A stretch of 27,277 nucleotides of DNA, taken from positions 1 through 27,277 of IMG/VR virus record IMGVR_UViG_3300042543_000285; one strand, given 5' to 3'. The translations under genes were made by a program, and so were the position numbers. Every line of letters begins with the position of its first letter. Positions within the stretch are counted from its first letter, which is position 1. Below, piece by piece: positions 1-8,107 of this stretch. The notes beneath the pieces were generated by a model. It saw only the letters and a list, made by a program, of their open reading frames with translations, was not told where the DNA came from and ran no database searches. This DNA comes from a virus.

Positions 1-495
1 TTTTGGTATGCCTGAAAATCGATTATATGATTCTGTGTATCCTGTTACTTGAAACATTTTCATTCTTCTATCGAAATACAACCTATTAAATTTTAAATAG
101 TCGTCATATAAGCCTTCCGTATAATTTAAGGTTTCACCTGTCATTTTATTAACAAGACCATTATCAATACCTGTAAGACCCACATCACACAATGTGCTTG
201 ATGAAAAACACCCTAAATCTTTATTTTCTGGATTGTAATAGTTTTGTGAAACAAAAACGTTGTTAGGATTAAAATTTTTATAAGTTAATGTGAGCCATTG
301 AGATGTTAAAGGGTTATTGATATCTATGTTTATTGGTAATTTATTACCATAAGTTTCAGCAATTAGGTATGGTGAAAATATTACTTCTTCATTATAGTTT
401 CTTTCATCTGAAGCCAATGACATGTCCATAGAATCATAAACAGTATTGATTTTGTACTTTTGAAACACATATTGATTAATATTTTGCTCTGCCAT
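1..495 (-). CDS. Hypothetical phage protein, N-terminal 165 residues, cut by the window edge
   Basis: An open frame runs on the minus strand from an ATG at 495-493 to the left edge with no stop, giving 165 residues beginning MAEQNINQYVFQKYK. It is rich in Asn, Tyr, Asp and Ser, has no evident signal peptide or membrane segment, and reads like a soluble virion or tail protein. I do not recognise a family. A TATAAATA box on the same strand (535-528) lies 32 nt before the ATG, a spacing that suits a T4-type late promoter and a structural role. The gene is divergent from the LETM1-like gene that starts at 549. The C-terminus is outside the window, so the true length is unknown. Confidence 0.75.
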   Translation of the reverse strand, partial: MAEQNINQYVFQKYKINTVYDSMDMSLASDERNYNEEVIFSPYLIAETYGNKLPINIDINNPLTSQWLTLTYKNFNPNNVFVSQNYYNPENKDLGCFSSSTLCDVGLTGIDNGLVNKMTGETLNYTEGLYDDYLKFNRLYFDRRMKMFQVTGYTESYNRFSGIPK

Positions 496-527
496 TCTTT
501 TTATTTAATAAATACAACAGATCAAAG

Positions 528-535
528 TATTTATA
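528..535 (-). promoter_or_regulatory. Candidate T4-type late promoter TATAAATA
   Basis: The minus strand reads TATAAATA exactly, the T4 late-promoter core, 32 nt before the ATG of the partial gene ending at 495. The expected start site near 521 would leave a leader of about 25 nt. ATACTTTG, similar to a Bacteroidota -7 element, overlaps it at 530-523. A gp55-type sigma factor is encoded at 15467. The region is AT-rich, so chance occurrence is possible. Confidence 0.5.
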
Positions 536-548
536 TAAAAAACTGTTT

Positions 549-1544
549 ATGTCATATTCAAATAATTTACTAAATGAAGACAAACCAAAAAACACGGGTT
601 CAGTTATTAGTACGCTCAAAAAATACAAAGATTCCGCAATCAGTGAAATGAAAGAAACAAGATTACTTGTGAAAATATTAATATCCGCAACTAAGGACTA
701 TCTAAAGAAAAAAGATTTTGATTTGAAGGATGATGAAAAAAAATTTATCAAAGATCAGTCTTCTGATATTTTAAAATTAATTCCTTTGATTGTATTCCAA
801 TTAGTTCCAGGTTCAAGTATCGCAACTCCATTTATTTTGAAATTAAGTGAAAAACTCGGAATTAAATTGAATAGTAAAATTCCTGAAAAATATAAAAAAG
901 AAACCGAAAAACAATCCAAAACTGAAATAGATGAATTAGTAACAGATGATGGGTCCCCTATAGGATCGAATGTACCGTTACTTAAATTGAGTCATCATCC
1001 AAGAAAAACTATGGACCAAACCGCAAGAATGTCAAGGGTAAGTCAATTTCCATTTATTAGGGTTTATTACGGTGAGTCTGAAGAAGACAAACCAACTATC
1101 GATGAAGTGGATCAATCGGAATCTTTTGGTTTTCAAGAAACTAAAAATGCAAAAACTTACAATCAGGCAAATAAAATATTAAAAAATAAATTGGATGTAG
1201 AAGACCCAATAGATCGGGATATAAGATTGAAGAGATTGGGGTTTGATAAAAAGTTAGATAGACAGTTAAAACAAGAAAAAAGACAAGGTAAATGTAAAAA
1301 CTGTTTTACAAAAAGGAGATTATCTGAATTAGAAAAAGAAAAAATTGATACTATAATTGATGAAATTCTATTGAATAAAAAAACAAATAATGATGATATT
1401 GTAAAAAAAGAAAAAGAAGATACTAATTCAGAAAATATTGTTTTTAAAATTATAAAAAGGAATTTACAATCAATTAAAAAAATTGCTGAAAAAGAATCTA
1501 TTAATATAAACAAATTAGTACAAATTCTAAAAAAAGGTGAATAA
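549..1544 (+). CDS. LETM1-like domain protein
   Basis: A 331-residue protein. Residues about 28-115 resemble the LETM1 domain: an amphipathic helix with EMKETRLLVKIL, a charged linker with DDEKKFIKDQ, then the hydrophobic stretch LKLIPLIVFQLVPGSS (about 75-90) followed by TPFILKL. In LETM1 proteins this segment is membrane-associated and linked to ion exchange. Here it could sit in the host membrane or the virion. The rest is highly charged, with CKNC at 249-252 and helical, Lys/Glu-rich sequence to the end. AKTYNQ at 201-206 recurs at 20-25 of the 633-residue protein at 16605. The ATG at 549 has only an A/T leader. The stop overlaps the next gene by 8 nt. The domain call rests on pattern recognition; phage function is unknown. 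Confidence 0.7.
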   Translation: MSYSNNLLNEDKPKNTGSVISTLKKYKDSAISEMKETRLLVKILISATKDYLKKKDFDLKDDEKKFIKDQSSDILKLIPLIVFQLVPGSSIATPFILKLSEKLGIKLNSKIPEKYKKETEKQSKTEIDELVTDDGSPIGSNVPLLKLSHHPRKTMDQTARMSRVSQFPFIRVYYGESEEDKPTIDEVDQSESFGFQETKNAKTYNQANKILKNKLDVEDPIDRDIRLKRLGFDKKLDRQLKQEKRQGKCKNCFTKRRLSELEKEKIDTIIDEILLNKKTNNDDIVKKEKEDTNSENIVFKIIKRNLQSIKKIAEKESININKLVQILKKGE

Positions 1545-1998
1545 AAATTTATATAATAAAATTATTTATATACCAAAAGAAATTTTGGATCATTTGACTA
1601 TTTGTTTCGAAAGAGTGCCTAATTCAGATTCTTCGATAGAAGGTCACAAAAGAAATGAAGATTTAAGATCTTCTAAACAAGCAACATTTCAACAACTCGA
1701 AAGAATTGACAATTGGTTTAGATATTATAATGGTAACAAAGAAGACGCCCCTTATGTTTTAAATGGAGGTGACACAATGAGAAATTGGGTTACGAACACA
1801 ATAAAAAATTTAAGAGATGGTGATGACTTCACAAAAAAAATAGAAAATGAATATATGCCTGAAGAACCGGTTGATAAAAACTTTTTAAAAGACTTAGGAC
1901 CTTTAGCGAGTGAGTTTGATCCTGGTGATGAAACTGATAATTTAAAAATAAAAGAAAACCTAATAAGGATAAACGATTTAATTAAAAAAACACTTTAA
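1537..1998 (+). CDS. Hypothetical phage protein, GTG start
   Basis: A 153-residue acidic, soluble protein of unknown family. The only start near the beginning of the frame is GTG at 1537, because an in-frame TAA lies at 1528-1530 and the first in-frame ATG is about 80 codons in. The GTG overlaps the previous stop by 8 nt, which fits translational coupling. Notable sequence includes KQATFQQLERIDNWFRYYNG and NGGDTMRNWV, which look like conserved patches. There are no membrane segments. Its position between the LETM1-like gene and a small unknown suggests co-expression in one operon. Confidence 0.7.
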   Translation: MNKNLYNKIIYIPKEILDHLTICFERVPNSDSSIEGHKRNEDLRSSKQATFQQLERIDNWFRYYNGNKEDAPYVLNGGDTMRNWVTNTIKNLRDGDDFTKKIENEYMPEEPVDKNFLKDLGPLASEFDPGDETDNLKIKENLIRINDLIKKTL

Positions 1999-1999
1999 A

Positions 2000-2290
2000 A
2001 TGCCAACATTAGAACCTATGGATTATAGTCAACCTAATAATTTGTTGACAAAATACGCAGATCAAGAAAGAAAAAAATTGATCCCAAAAAATGATTATAA
2101 AACCGAAAACCAATATTCGTCAACTAATAAAGATGCTCTAAGTGATGGTGACGAAAAAGGTAGAGGTACTGGTGTCTTTTTAGATACCGCAAACGGTGGT
2201 ACCAAAACTGACGTATTGGAAAGGAAGTCGGAAATTGTGATTAATAAATATAAAGCAGATAACCCATATCCTTACGCATCTTTACAATAA
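2000..2290 (+). CDS. Small hypothetical protein, probably virion-associated
   Basis: A 96-residue hydrophilic protein, starting 1 nt after the preceding stop and ending on TAATG, whose last A starts the WYL-like gene. It has low hydrophobicity, many Asn, Lys and Asp residues, and a Gly/Thr-rich centre (KGRGTGVFLDTANGGTKTD), and it ends in YPYASLQ. It looks largely unstructured, as small head or tail accessory proteins often are. No family is recognised. Tight coupling to both neighbours supports it being a real gene. Confidence 0.7.
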   Translation: MPTLEPMDYSQPNNLLTKYADQERKKLIPKNDYKTENQYSSTNKDALSDGDEKGRGTGVFLDTANGGTKTDVLERKSEIVINKYKADNPYPYASLQ

Positions 2291-2673
2291 TGAAACTTTA
2301 CAATTCTTTTAAAGATATTATCGTTGAGGTAGCATCAATATCAACTATCGTCGATGCAATTAAAAAAAAACGTCGAGTGATAGTTTATTACGATGGTGAT
2401 GAACCAGGCGGTAAAGGTTTAAGAATTATAGAGCCGGTTTGTTTTGGTTATAGTAAGGCAAATAATCCCGTTTTAAGGGCTTGGGACATGGAAGGTGCTT
2501 CTCATAGATCTTATAAGGGAAAAAAACCACTTCCAAGTTGGCGTTTGTTTAGAGTTGATAAAATAATAGCACTTAAACCAACAATGGAAAAATTTAACGA
2601 ACCAAGACCAAACTACAACCCAAATGGTGATAAAAGTATGTCAAGAGTTATAATTAACGCAATTTTTGATTAA
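2290..2673 (+). CDS. Stand-alone WYL-like domain protein with a capsid-targeting-like N-terminus
   Basis: A 127-residue protein. Residues about 18-115 follow the WYL pattern: AIKKKRRVIVYYDGD, then R-IIEPVCFGY, VLRAWDMEG, and SWRLFRVDKIIAL near the end of the domain. WYL domains are SH3-like ligand or nucleic-acid sensors, usually fused to a helix-turn-helix, which is absent here. The N-terminus MKLYNSFKDIIVEVAS resembles the T4 internal-protein capsid-targeting peptide MKTYQEFIAEA and has IVE at 11-13, although the following residue is Val where the protease prefers Ala, Gly or Ser. It starts on the TAATG shared with the upstream gene. A regulator carried in the head is possible; an ordinary cytoplasmic protein is the alternative. 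Confidence 0.72.
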   Translation: MKLYNSFKDIIVEVASISTIVDAIKKKRRVIVYYDGDEPGGKGLRIIEPVCFGYSKANNPVLRAWDMEGASHRSYKGKKPLPSWRLFRVDKIIALKPTMEKFNEPRPNYNPNGDKSMSRVIINAIFD

Positions 2674-2684
2674 AAAAAAATATT

Positions 2685-3287
2685 ATGAACACAGAACAAG
2701 CACTATTACAAAAACTGGCAATATCAAAAAAAATAATGCAAAGACACGATGATATAGGTCGTAACACTGTAAAAGAATCTTCGGCGAATACCGTAGATGT
2801 AGAATCTTATCAACCAATGAATGCAAGTTATAATATTCCACAAGAATATTTGTCAGAAGAAGCTGTAAGGAAACAACAGGTACAATACGAAAATACTGAA
2901 GATAAAATTTTAAATTCTAGACTTCCCGATGAAATAAAAAAATTAATGATTGAGCATCCTATCCAACAACCATCTAACCCAATGAATAGTTCAGTACTAT
3001 CTGATGACCTTGTGGAAAAAGCATCAAGACTTATGAATGTAAATGCAAAAGGGGATCCTACAAGTCCACAAAGAATGCAAACACAACTTTTAGAAAGTAA
3101 TATACAAAATAAAAGTTTAAACGAAAACACAATTAGAAATATTGTTAGAGAAACTGTTCAAGATGTTTTAAGAGAAAATGGACTTTTAACAGAATCTGAA
3201 TCAAAAACTAATGACATTTTTAAGTTTAGAGTTGGTCAACATATATTTGAAGGGAAACTTTTAAAAGTAAAAAAAATAGCCAAGTAA
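2685..3287 (+). CDS. Probable virion or prohead protein
   Basis: A 200-residue hydrophilic protein with a Gln/Asn-rich, probably extended N-terminal two thirds. A predicted helix follows at about 145-165 (LNENTIRNIVRETVQDVLRE), then a compact basic C-terminus with GQHIFEGKLLKVKK. Two sites match the T4 prohead-protease consensus [LI]-x-E/[AGS]: LLE/S at 135-138 and LTE/S at 168-171. The helix resembles the terminal segments of the proteins at 22108 and 23099. It is the last gene before the terminator at 3308-3337 and follows the WYL-like gene by 11 nt. A head-associated role is inferred from these features; no family is identified. Confidence 0.68.
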   Translation: MNTEQALLQKLAISKKIMQRHDDIGRNTVKESSANTVDVESYQPMNASYNIPQEYLSEEAVRKQQVQYENTEDKILNSRLPDEIKKLMIEHPIQQPSNPMNSSVLSDDLVEKASRLMNVNAKGDPTSPQRMQTQLLESNIQNKSLNENTIRNIVRETVQDVLRENGLLTESESKTNDIFKFRVGQHIFEGKLLKVKKIAK

Positions 3288-3307
3288 AATCATATTCTTT
3301 ATAAATT

Positions 3308-3337
3308 AACCCCGATCTTTTTAGGTTGGGGTTTTTT
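3308..3337 (+). terminator. Intrinsic terminator ending the 549-3287 operon
   Basis: AACCCCGATC (3308-3317) pairs with GGTTGGGGTT (3324-3333) around a 6-nt loop, with two G-T wobbles, and an uninterrupted T run (3332-3337) follows. It lies 20 nt after the stop of the gene ending at 3287 and before the glycosyltransferase starting at 3383, so it separates two transcription units. It is strongly GC-rich against its background. Confidence 0.9.
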
Positions 3338-3341
3338 ATTT

Positions 3342-3368
3342 TTTGAGTTGATATTTCCACATACTTTG
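3342..3368 (+). promoter_or_regulatory. Candidate Bacteroidota-type promoter for the decoration cassette
   Basis: TTTG at 3342-3345 and ATACTTTG at 3361-3368 sit between the terminator and the ATG at 3383. They resemble the Bacteroidota -33 TTTG and -7 TAnnTTTG elements, but the -7 box is one base short between TA and TTTG. The same ATACTTTG occurs on the minus strand at 530-523 before the left-edge gene. A promoter is needed here because a terminator precedes it. Confidence 0.35.
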
Positions 3369-3382
3369 GGTATATTTTTATT

Positions 3383-4597
3383 ATGGAAAAAATTAATGTA
3401 TTAGTGTTACCTTCGGATCAGTCAGGTGTGGGTAAGTATAGATCGGTAGATCCGCATGTTAAATTACAAAACATGTATCCCGATGAATTTCATGTTGATA
3501 TTGATTATCAACCAAATGTGAATGATTTAAACTATTTTAAAAAATATCAAATTGTACATTTTCATAGATGTATTGGGCAAGATTATGAAAAGTCTGTTGA
3601 GTTAATTAACACTTTGAAACAACAAGGTGTTGTTGTTATTGGTGACATAGATGATTATTGGTTACCAACAAAAGAACATCCTATTTATCATTTAATTGTT
3701 ACAAACAAAATAAATGAAAGAATTCTTAAAAACTTAAAGGCGTGTTCTTTTGTTACAACAACTACTGAAATATTTGCAAATGAAATTAAAAAGTTTAATA
3801 AAAACGTAATAGTACTTCCAAACGCAATTGATCCACAAGATCCACAATATAATGAAAAAACTTTACCTTCAGATAAAGTTCGAGTAGGGTGGTTAGGGGG
3901 ATCATCACATTTACACGATATTAAACTACTTGATGGTATGGTAAGTAAATTATCACCAATACAAGAAAAAATTCAATATCATCTTTGTGGTTTTGATACA
4001 AGAGGTGTCGTAACAGAAATTAATAAACAAACTGGCGAAAAAGTACAAAGACCAATAAAACCAGAAGAAACAGTTTGGGTAAGATATGAAGAAATTTTCA
4101 CTAACAATTATAAAATTGTGTCACCTAAGTACAAAGAATTTTTGAACAAGTTTGATGATCAAGAATTTTTTGGTTTGGAAAAAGAAAACTACGTAAGAGT
4201 ATGGACTAGACCTGTCACATCTTATGCAAAAAACTATTCTAAGTTTGACATTTCTTTAGCTCCAATAAAAAATCACGTCTTCAATAGAATGAAATCCCAA
4301 TTGAAAGTTATTGAGGCGGGTTTTTATAAAAAAGCGATAATAGCTTCAAATGTTGGTCCCTACACAATTGACTTAAAACATGCATTAAACAAAGGTGAAT
4401 TTGTTGATGGAAATGCTTTATTGGTTGATGAACATAAGAATCACAGTGATTGGGCAAAATACATAAAAAAATTAGTGGATAACCCAAATATGATTATAGA
4501 CTTAGGTGAAAGATTATATGAAACAGTCAAGGATAAATATGATTTAAATAACGTAACAAAAACAAGATCAGAATTTTACAAATCTTTAATTAAATAA
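3383..4597 (+). CDS. GT-B-type glycosyltransferase
   Basis: A 404-residue protein with the two-Rossmann layout of GT-B (GT1/GT4-like) enzymes. The N-terminal half starts INVLVLPSDQSGVGKYR, contains the acidic GDIDDYW at 87-93, and ends with VLPNAID (144-150). The C-terminal half opens with RVGWLGGSSHLHDI (167-180), the usual first strand and loop of the donor domain, and has the family-like KVIEAGFYKKAIIASNVGPY towards the end. It would transfer a sugar from an activated donor; the acceptor is unknown. It opens a long plus-strand run after the terminator at 3308 and precedes the exonuclease by 7 nt. No membrane segment is seen, so it should act in the cytoplasm. Confidence 0.82.
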   Translation: MEKINVLVLPSDQSGVGKYRSVDPHVKLQNMYPDEFHVDIDYQPNVNDLNYFKKYQIVHFHRCIGQDYEKSVELINTLKQQGVVVIGDIDDYWLPTKEHPIYHLIVTNKINERILKNLKACSFVTTTTEIFANEIKKFNKNVIVLPNAIDPQDPQYNEKTLPSDKVRVGWLGGSSHLHDIKLLDGMVSKLSPIQEKIQYHLCGFDTRGVVTEINKQTGEKVQRPIKPEETVWVRYEEIFTNNYKIVSPKYKEFLNKFDDQEFFGLEKENYVRVWTRPVTSYAKNYSKFDISLAPIKNHVFNRMKSQLKVIEAGFYKKAIIASNVGPYTIDLKHALNKGEFVDGNALLVDEHKNHSDWAKYIKKLVDNPNMIIDLGERLYETVKDKYDLNNVTKTRSEFYKSLIK

Positions 4598-4604
4598 ATT
4601 ACAT

Positions 4605-5336
4605 ATGATTAATATACCAATTACAAAAATATTATTTTTAGATATAGAAACTGTCGGTGGGTGTCCAGACTTTGATTCTTGTCAAAAATTTAGTCCAAAG
4701 ATTGCGGATCAATTTGTTAAATACTACGATTGGTTTCAAAAAAGATTTCCCGAAGATCACATCGAAGTCCCAAAGACAAAAAAAGAACGTGAAGAAAAAA
4801 TGAATTTTGTATTCAAAAAAAGAGCCGCTTTAGTTCCTGAGTTTGCTAAAGTAGTTTGTGTTTCTATGGCGTTTGTTTTAGAAAATGGTGAAACAAAAAA
4901 ACAAACCTTTTCTGGTGACGACGAACAAAAACTTTTGTTAGAAGTTAGAAATCTTTTAGATCGTTGTCATAAGTTAGATTTTTATCTTTGTGGGCACAAT
5001 CTTAAAAACTTTGACATACCGATGTTAGCAAAAAGAATGATTATAAATGGTATAATGCCATCTAAAATCTTACCTTCATATGATACTAAACCTTGGGAAA
5101 TTAAGGCTATTGATACTAAAGAAATTTGGCAGTACGGGGCTTACAGTTCAATAGGATCATTAGATTTGTTGTGTTCTTGTTTAGACATACCAACACCTAA
5201 AGATGGTGAAGTTACGGGTGATAAAGTACACAACGCTTATTGGGAAGAACAAAAACTAAAAGAAATATCAGATTATTGTGAAAAAGATGTTGATGTATTA
5301 GTCGAAGCAATAATGAAATTAAAAATTTTAAAATAA
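4605..5336 (+). CDS. DnaQ-like 3'-5' exonuclease (PolB exonuclease-like)
   Basis: A 243-residue DEDDy exonuclease fold. Motif I is FLDIET (11-16, D13 and E15), motif II is GHNLKNFDIPML (130-141, D137), and motif III is YCEKDV (224-229, Y224 and D228). SIGSLDLLCSCLDIP (182-196) matches the region before motif III in the predicted PolB-like 3'-5' exonuclease family (PF10108-like). It would remove nucleotides from DNA 3' ends, for proofreading, recombination or degradation. No polymerase domain is fused. It overlaps the dUTPase by 1 nt (TAATG), linking it to nucleotide and DNA metabolism inside a cassette otherwise full of glycosyltransferases. Confidence 0.85.
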   Translation: MINIPITKILFLDIETVGGCPDFDSCQKFSPKIADQFVKYYDWFQKRFPEDHIEVPKTKKEREEKMNFVFKKRAALVPEFAKVVCVSMAFVLENGETKKQTFSGDDEQKLLLEVRNLLDRCHKLDFYLCGHNLKNFDIPMLAKRMIINGIMPSKILPSYDTKPWEIKAIDTKEIWQYGAYSSIGSLDLLCSCLDIPTPKDGEVTGDKVHNAYWEEQKLKEISDYCEKDVDVLVEAIMKLKILK

Positions 5337-5941
5337 TGAATAAAGGAGATTTGAATAAAATACTATCACAAACAAAAGATTTAGAAAGACTTTTTGGTGA
5401 TAATGAAATTAATGAAGATGTTGAATTAAACAATCTTATGAATGAATATGGTATAGATCTTAATGAATTGGAAAAAGTATTTACTGACGACATTCCGAAA
5501 GTCCAAATGAAAATCAAACTATCACATGAAAGTGCGGTGTTACCTAAGTTTGCATATAATACAGATTCAGGGTTTGATTTGTATTCCGTAGATGAATATA
5601 CAATACCACCTTTGGGAAGATCTTTGATATCCACAGGTATTATTATTGACGTTCCCGAAAATCATGAAATTCAAATAAGATCTAAAAGTGGATTAGCAAT
5701 CAATCAAGGTTTGTTTGTACTTAATTCACCAGGAACTGTTGATCAAGGGTATACAGGTGAAATCAAAGTTATTTTATTTAACACCAATAACGAAGAATTC
5801 AGGATTACAAAAGGGATGAAGGTGGCACAAGCCGTGTTATGTCCAGTTGTTTGTGGTAAGTGGATTGATATTGTAAAAGTTTCTGATGTTGAAAACAAAG
5901 ATAGGAAAAATAACGGGTTTGGTAGCACAGGATTAATCTGA
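5336..5941 (+). CDS. dut: dUTPase with an N-terminal extension
   Basis: A 201-residue trimeric-type deoxyuridine triphosphatase, converting dUTP to dUMP and pyrophosphate. All five motifs are present: DSGFDLYS (77-84), RSKSGLA (115-121), SPGTVDQGYTGE (131-142), KGMKVAQAVL (159-168) and the C-terminal KNNGFGSTG (191-199). The enzyme domain starts near residue 58. The first 57 residues are an acidic, helical extension not found in standard 140-155-residue dUTPases. The ATG shares an A with the exonuclease stop. It lowers uracil incorporation and supplies dUMP for thymidylate synthesis. The catalytic Asp is retained in the TVDQGY loop. Confidence 0.95.
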   Translation: MNKGDLNKILSQTKDLERLFGDNEINEDVELNNLMNEYGIDLNELEKVFTDDIPKVQMKIKLSHESAVLPKFAYNTDSGFDLYSVDEYTIPPLGRSLISTGIIIDVPENHEIQIRSKSGLAINQGLFVLNSPGTVDQGYTGEIKVILFNTNNEEFRITKGMKVAQAVLCPVVCGKWIDIVKVSDVENKDRKNNGFGSTGLI

Positions 5942-5947
5942 TATAAA

Positions 5948-7459
5948 ATGATCACAGTAATTTACTCCACACATAAAGATGTGGAATATAACAATAAATT
6001 TAAAAATCACTTAAAAAACACTTGTGGTGTTGAAGATATTCAAATATTGGAATATATTAACCATAATAAATTTTCTTTGTCACAAGTTTACAATAGTGGT
6101 ATTACCGAATCTAAATACGATATTGTAGTTTGTTGTCACAATGATATAAAATTAGAAAAAAATTGGGGAAAAAAACTTTTAGATGATTTTTTTAAAAATC
6201 CAGAATTTGGTATAATAGGTAAAGCAGGTTCTTGTTATTTTCCCGAATCAGGTGTGTATTGGGAAAAACTACATCAAACAATGGTAGGACAAGTGTATCA
6301 TTTTCCACCTGGTCAAAAAAAGTTTTTGAGTAAATATTCACCAAAATTACCTCAATTAATACCTGTAGTCACAATAGATGGTTTATTTATTTCATTTGAT
6401 AAAAATAAAATTAAACATAAGTTTGACGAATCATTTGGTAAATTTCACTTTTATGATCATGGTTTTTCTGTTCCCAATTATGTTGATGGGGTTAAAATCG
6501 GGGTAACATCATCGTTTGAAATAACGCACGAATCGGTAGGTCAACCAAACCAAGAATTTTGGGAAAGCAAAGAAAAATTCTTAAATAAATGGAAAAAAGT
6601 TTTGCCTTTGGATATAAAACCCCAAAATGTTTTTATTAATGAATTAAACTTTAAAAAAAATAAAAAACTAAAAAAAGTCGCGGTTATAATACCAACCAAA
6701 GGTAAAACTGAACTGTTGTTTGATTGTGTAAAATCTTTATATGAAAAATGTGATAATAGTGTTTTCGATGTTTTTATTGCAGATACAGGATCATCAGATA
6801 ATGAAAAAAATTTTATAAAAAAAAATATACTTTCTCTTGGTAACGTTACACTAATAGAATATGACTATTATAATTTTTCTAAAATCAATAATGATGTAGT
6901 AAAAAATCACATAAGTGAAAAATATGAATTTTTACTTTTTTGTAACAACGATATAAAATTGTTAAACGATGCAGTTAGTGGTATGTTAGAAGTTTTTTCT
7001 AAAAAAAATAACGCAGGTACTGTTGGGATCAGGTTACACTTCAGGGATAATACTATTCAACATGATGGTGTTGCGGTAGTTTTCAGGAGTAATACACAAT
7101 CTATTGACGTTGGTCACTTAAATTTTAGGAATTATTTTAATTATAAAATTGGGTTGAACGAAACATTCGGCAACACTGGCGGATTTATGATGATAAGAAA
7201 ATCAACATTTATCAAATTAGGACTCTTTAATGAAAACTATATTTCCTGTCTTGAAGATGTAGAACTAAATATAAAATGTTTATTGTCAGGATTAAAAAAT
7301 TATACCGATTCTTCTTGTGTTGGGTATCATTATGAATCTCAAACAAGAAATGATGAAAAAGAAAAAAATGAAAAGTACAAGTACGATTATTTACAAAATT
7401 TGTTACCATTTATACAAACAAATATAAGCAAATTAAAAAATCATATTAAAGTTATATAG
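5948..7459 (+). CDS. Two-domain GT-A (GT2-type) glycosyltransferase
   Basis: A 503-residue protein with two tandem nucleotide-sugar transferase domains. Domain 1 (about 1-215) begins ITVIYSTHKD and has the metal-binding-like VCCHNDIKLEKNW (61-73). Domain 2 (about 241-480) begins KKVAVIIPTKGK, shows ADTGSSD (278-284), LFCNNDIKLL (330-339) and the GT2 region NTGGFMMIRKSTFIKLGLF, then CLEDVELNIKC. A Lys/Asn-rich linker (about 220-240) separates them. Each domain has an N-D motif where GT2 enzymes carry DxD. Tandem domains suggest adding two sugars in sequence or a processive role. It starts 6 nt after the dUTPase stop. Confidence 0.82.
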   Translation: MITVIYSTHKDVEYNNKFKNHLKNTCGVEDIQILEYINHNKFSLSQVYNSGITESKYDIVVCCHNDIKLEKNWGKKLLDDFFKNPEFGIIGKAGSCYFPESGVYWEKLHQTMVGQVYHFPPGQKKFLSKYSPKLPQLIPVVTIDGLFISFDKNKIKHKFDESFGKFHFYDHGFSVPNYVDGVKIGVTSSFEITHESVGQPNQEFWESKEKFLNKWKKVLPLDIKPQNVFINELNFKKNKKLKKVAVIIPTKGKTELLFDCVKSLYEKCDNSVFDVFIADTGSSDNEKNFIKKNILSLGNVTLIEYDYYNFSKINNDVVKNHISEKYEFLLFCNNDIKLLNDAVSGMLEVFSKKNNAGTVGIRLHFRDNTIQHDGVAVVFRSNTQSIDVGHLNFRNYFNYKIGLNETFGNTGGFMMIRKSTFIKLGLFNENYISCLEDVELNIKCLLSGLKNYTDSSCVGYHYESQTRNDEKEKNEKYKYDYLQNLLPFIQTNISKLKNHIKVI

Positions 7460-7462
7460 TTT

Positions 7463-8107
7463 ATGGAACCATTAATAAATATAATTACAAGAACATCAAA
7501 CAGGCCCAACAATTTTCAAAAAACCTTGAGTTCTATTCGTCAACAAACATACAAAAACATAAACCACATAGTATGTACTGACGATGTTGAAAGTATGGAT
7601 TATGTAATTAATTCGGGAATTAAGTCTTTTTTATTTTTGAACAAAGAAAATTTAATTAGTAATGACAAAAATCCAAACCCAAATACAGGGCCGTATTCAC
7701 CACATAACCTTTATTTCAATGAAGTTCATAAATACATTAAAGATGGTTGGGTCATATACCTTGATGACGATGATAGATTTGTGGATTCATTTTCTTTAGA
7801 AAATGTTGTTAAGTTAATTAATAATAATGATGAAGATACTTTGATAATTTGGAGAATGATTTATTCAAACGGATCATTTTTGCCTTTAGATGTATCTCCG
7901 TCGAGACCACCAAGAATAGGAGGTATAGGTGGTTCCTGTTTTACATTTCATTCTAAATATATTAATATTGCAACATGGGATAGTTGGAAATGTAGTGATT
8001 TTAGAGTCATTGATAGATTATATAAACAAATACCAAAAAATATTTTTAGCGCAGAACCAATTATATTTGTACCATCGGCAGGTTTTGGTTTGAAAAAAGA
8101 TATATAA
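7463..8107 (+). CDS. Short GT-A (GT2-type) glycosyltransferase
   Basis: A 214-residue protein that starts PLINIITRTSNRPNNFQKTL and continues SSIRQQTYKNINHIV, the standard GT2 opening for binding the nucleotide. YLDDDDRF at 99-106 is the DxD-type metal and nucleotide-sugar motif. The enzyme is short for GT2 proteins, so it has little beyond the catalytic core. It starts 3 nt after the two-domain transferase and is followed after 16 nt by a GT-B-like protein, so these are likely co-expressed. Substrate and acceptor cannot be read from the sequence. Confidence 0.8.
   Translation: MEPLINIITRTSNRPNNFQKTLSSIRQQTYKNINHIVCTDDVESMDYVINSGIKSFLFLNKENLISNDKNPNPNTGPYSPHNLYFNEVHKYIKDGWVIYLDDDDRFVDSFSLENVVKLINNNDEDTLIIWRMIYSNGSFLPLDVSPSRPPRIGGIGGSCFTFHSKYINIATWDSWKCSDFRVIDRLYKQIPKNIFSAEPIIFVPSAGFGLKKDI

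Noticed and set aside
1163-1513. Minus-strand open frame within the LETM1-like gene
   Set aside because: It is Phe/Ile/Ser-rich antisense of a Lys-rich coding region. Similar antisense frames at 2828-3130, 16676-17125, 17981-18208 and 24931-25236 were rejected for the same reason.
5948-7459. ITES at residues 52-55 of the tandem glycosyltransferase as a prohead-protease site
   Set aside because: It lies inside a conserved catalytic domain of an enzyme with no sign of packaging. It shows that the four-residue motif alone occurs by chance.
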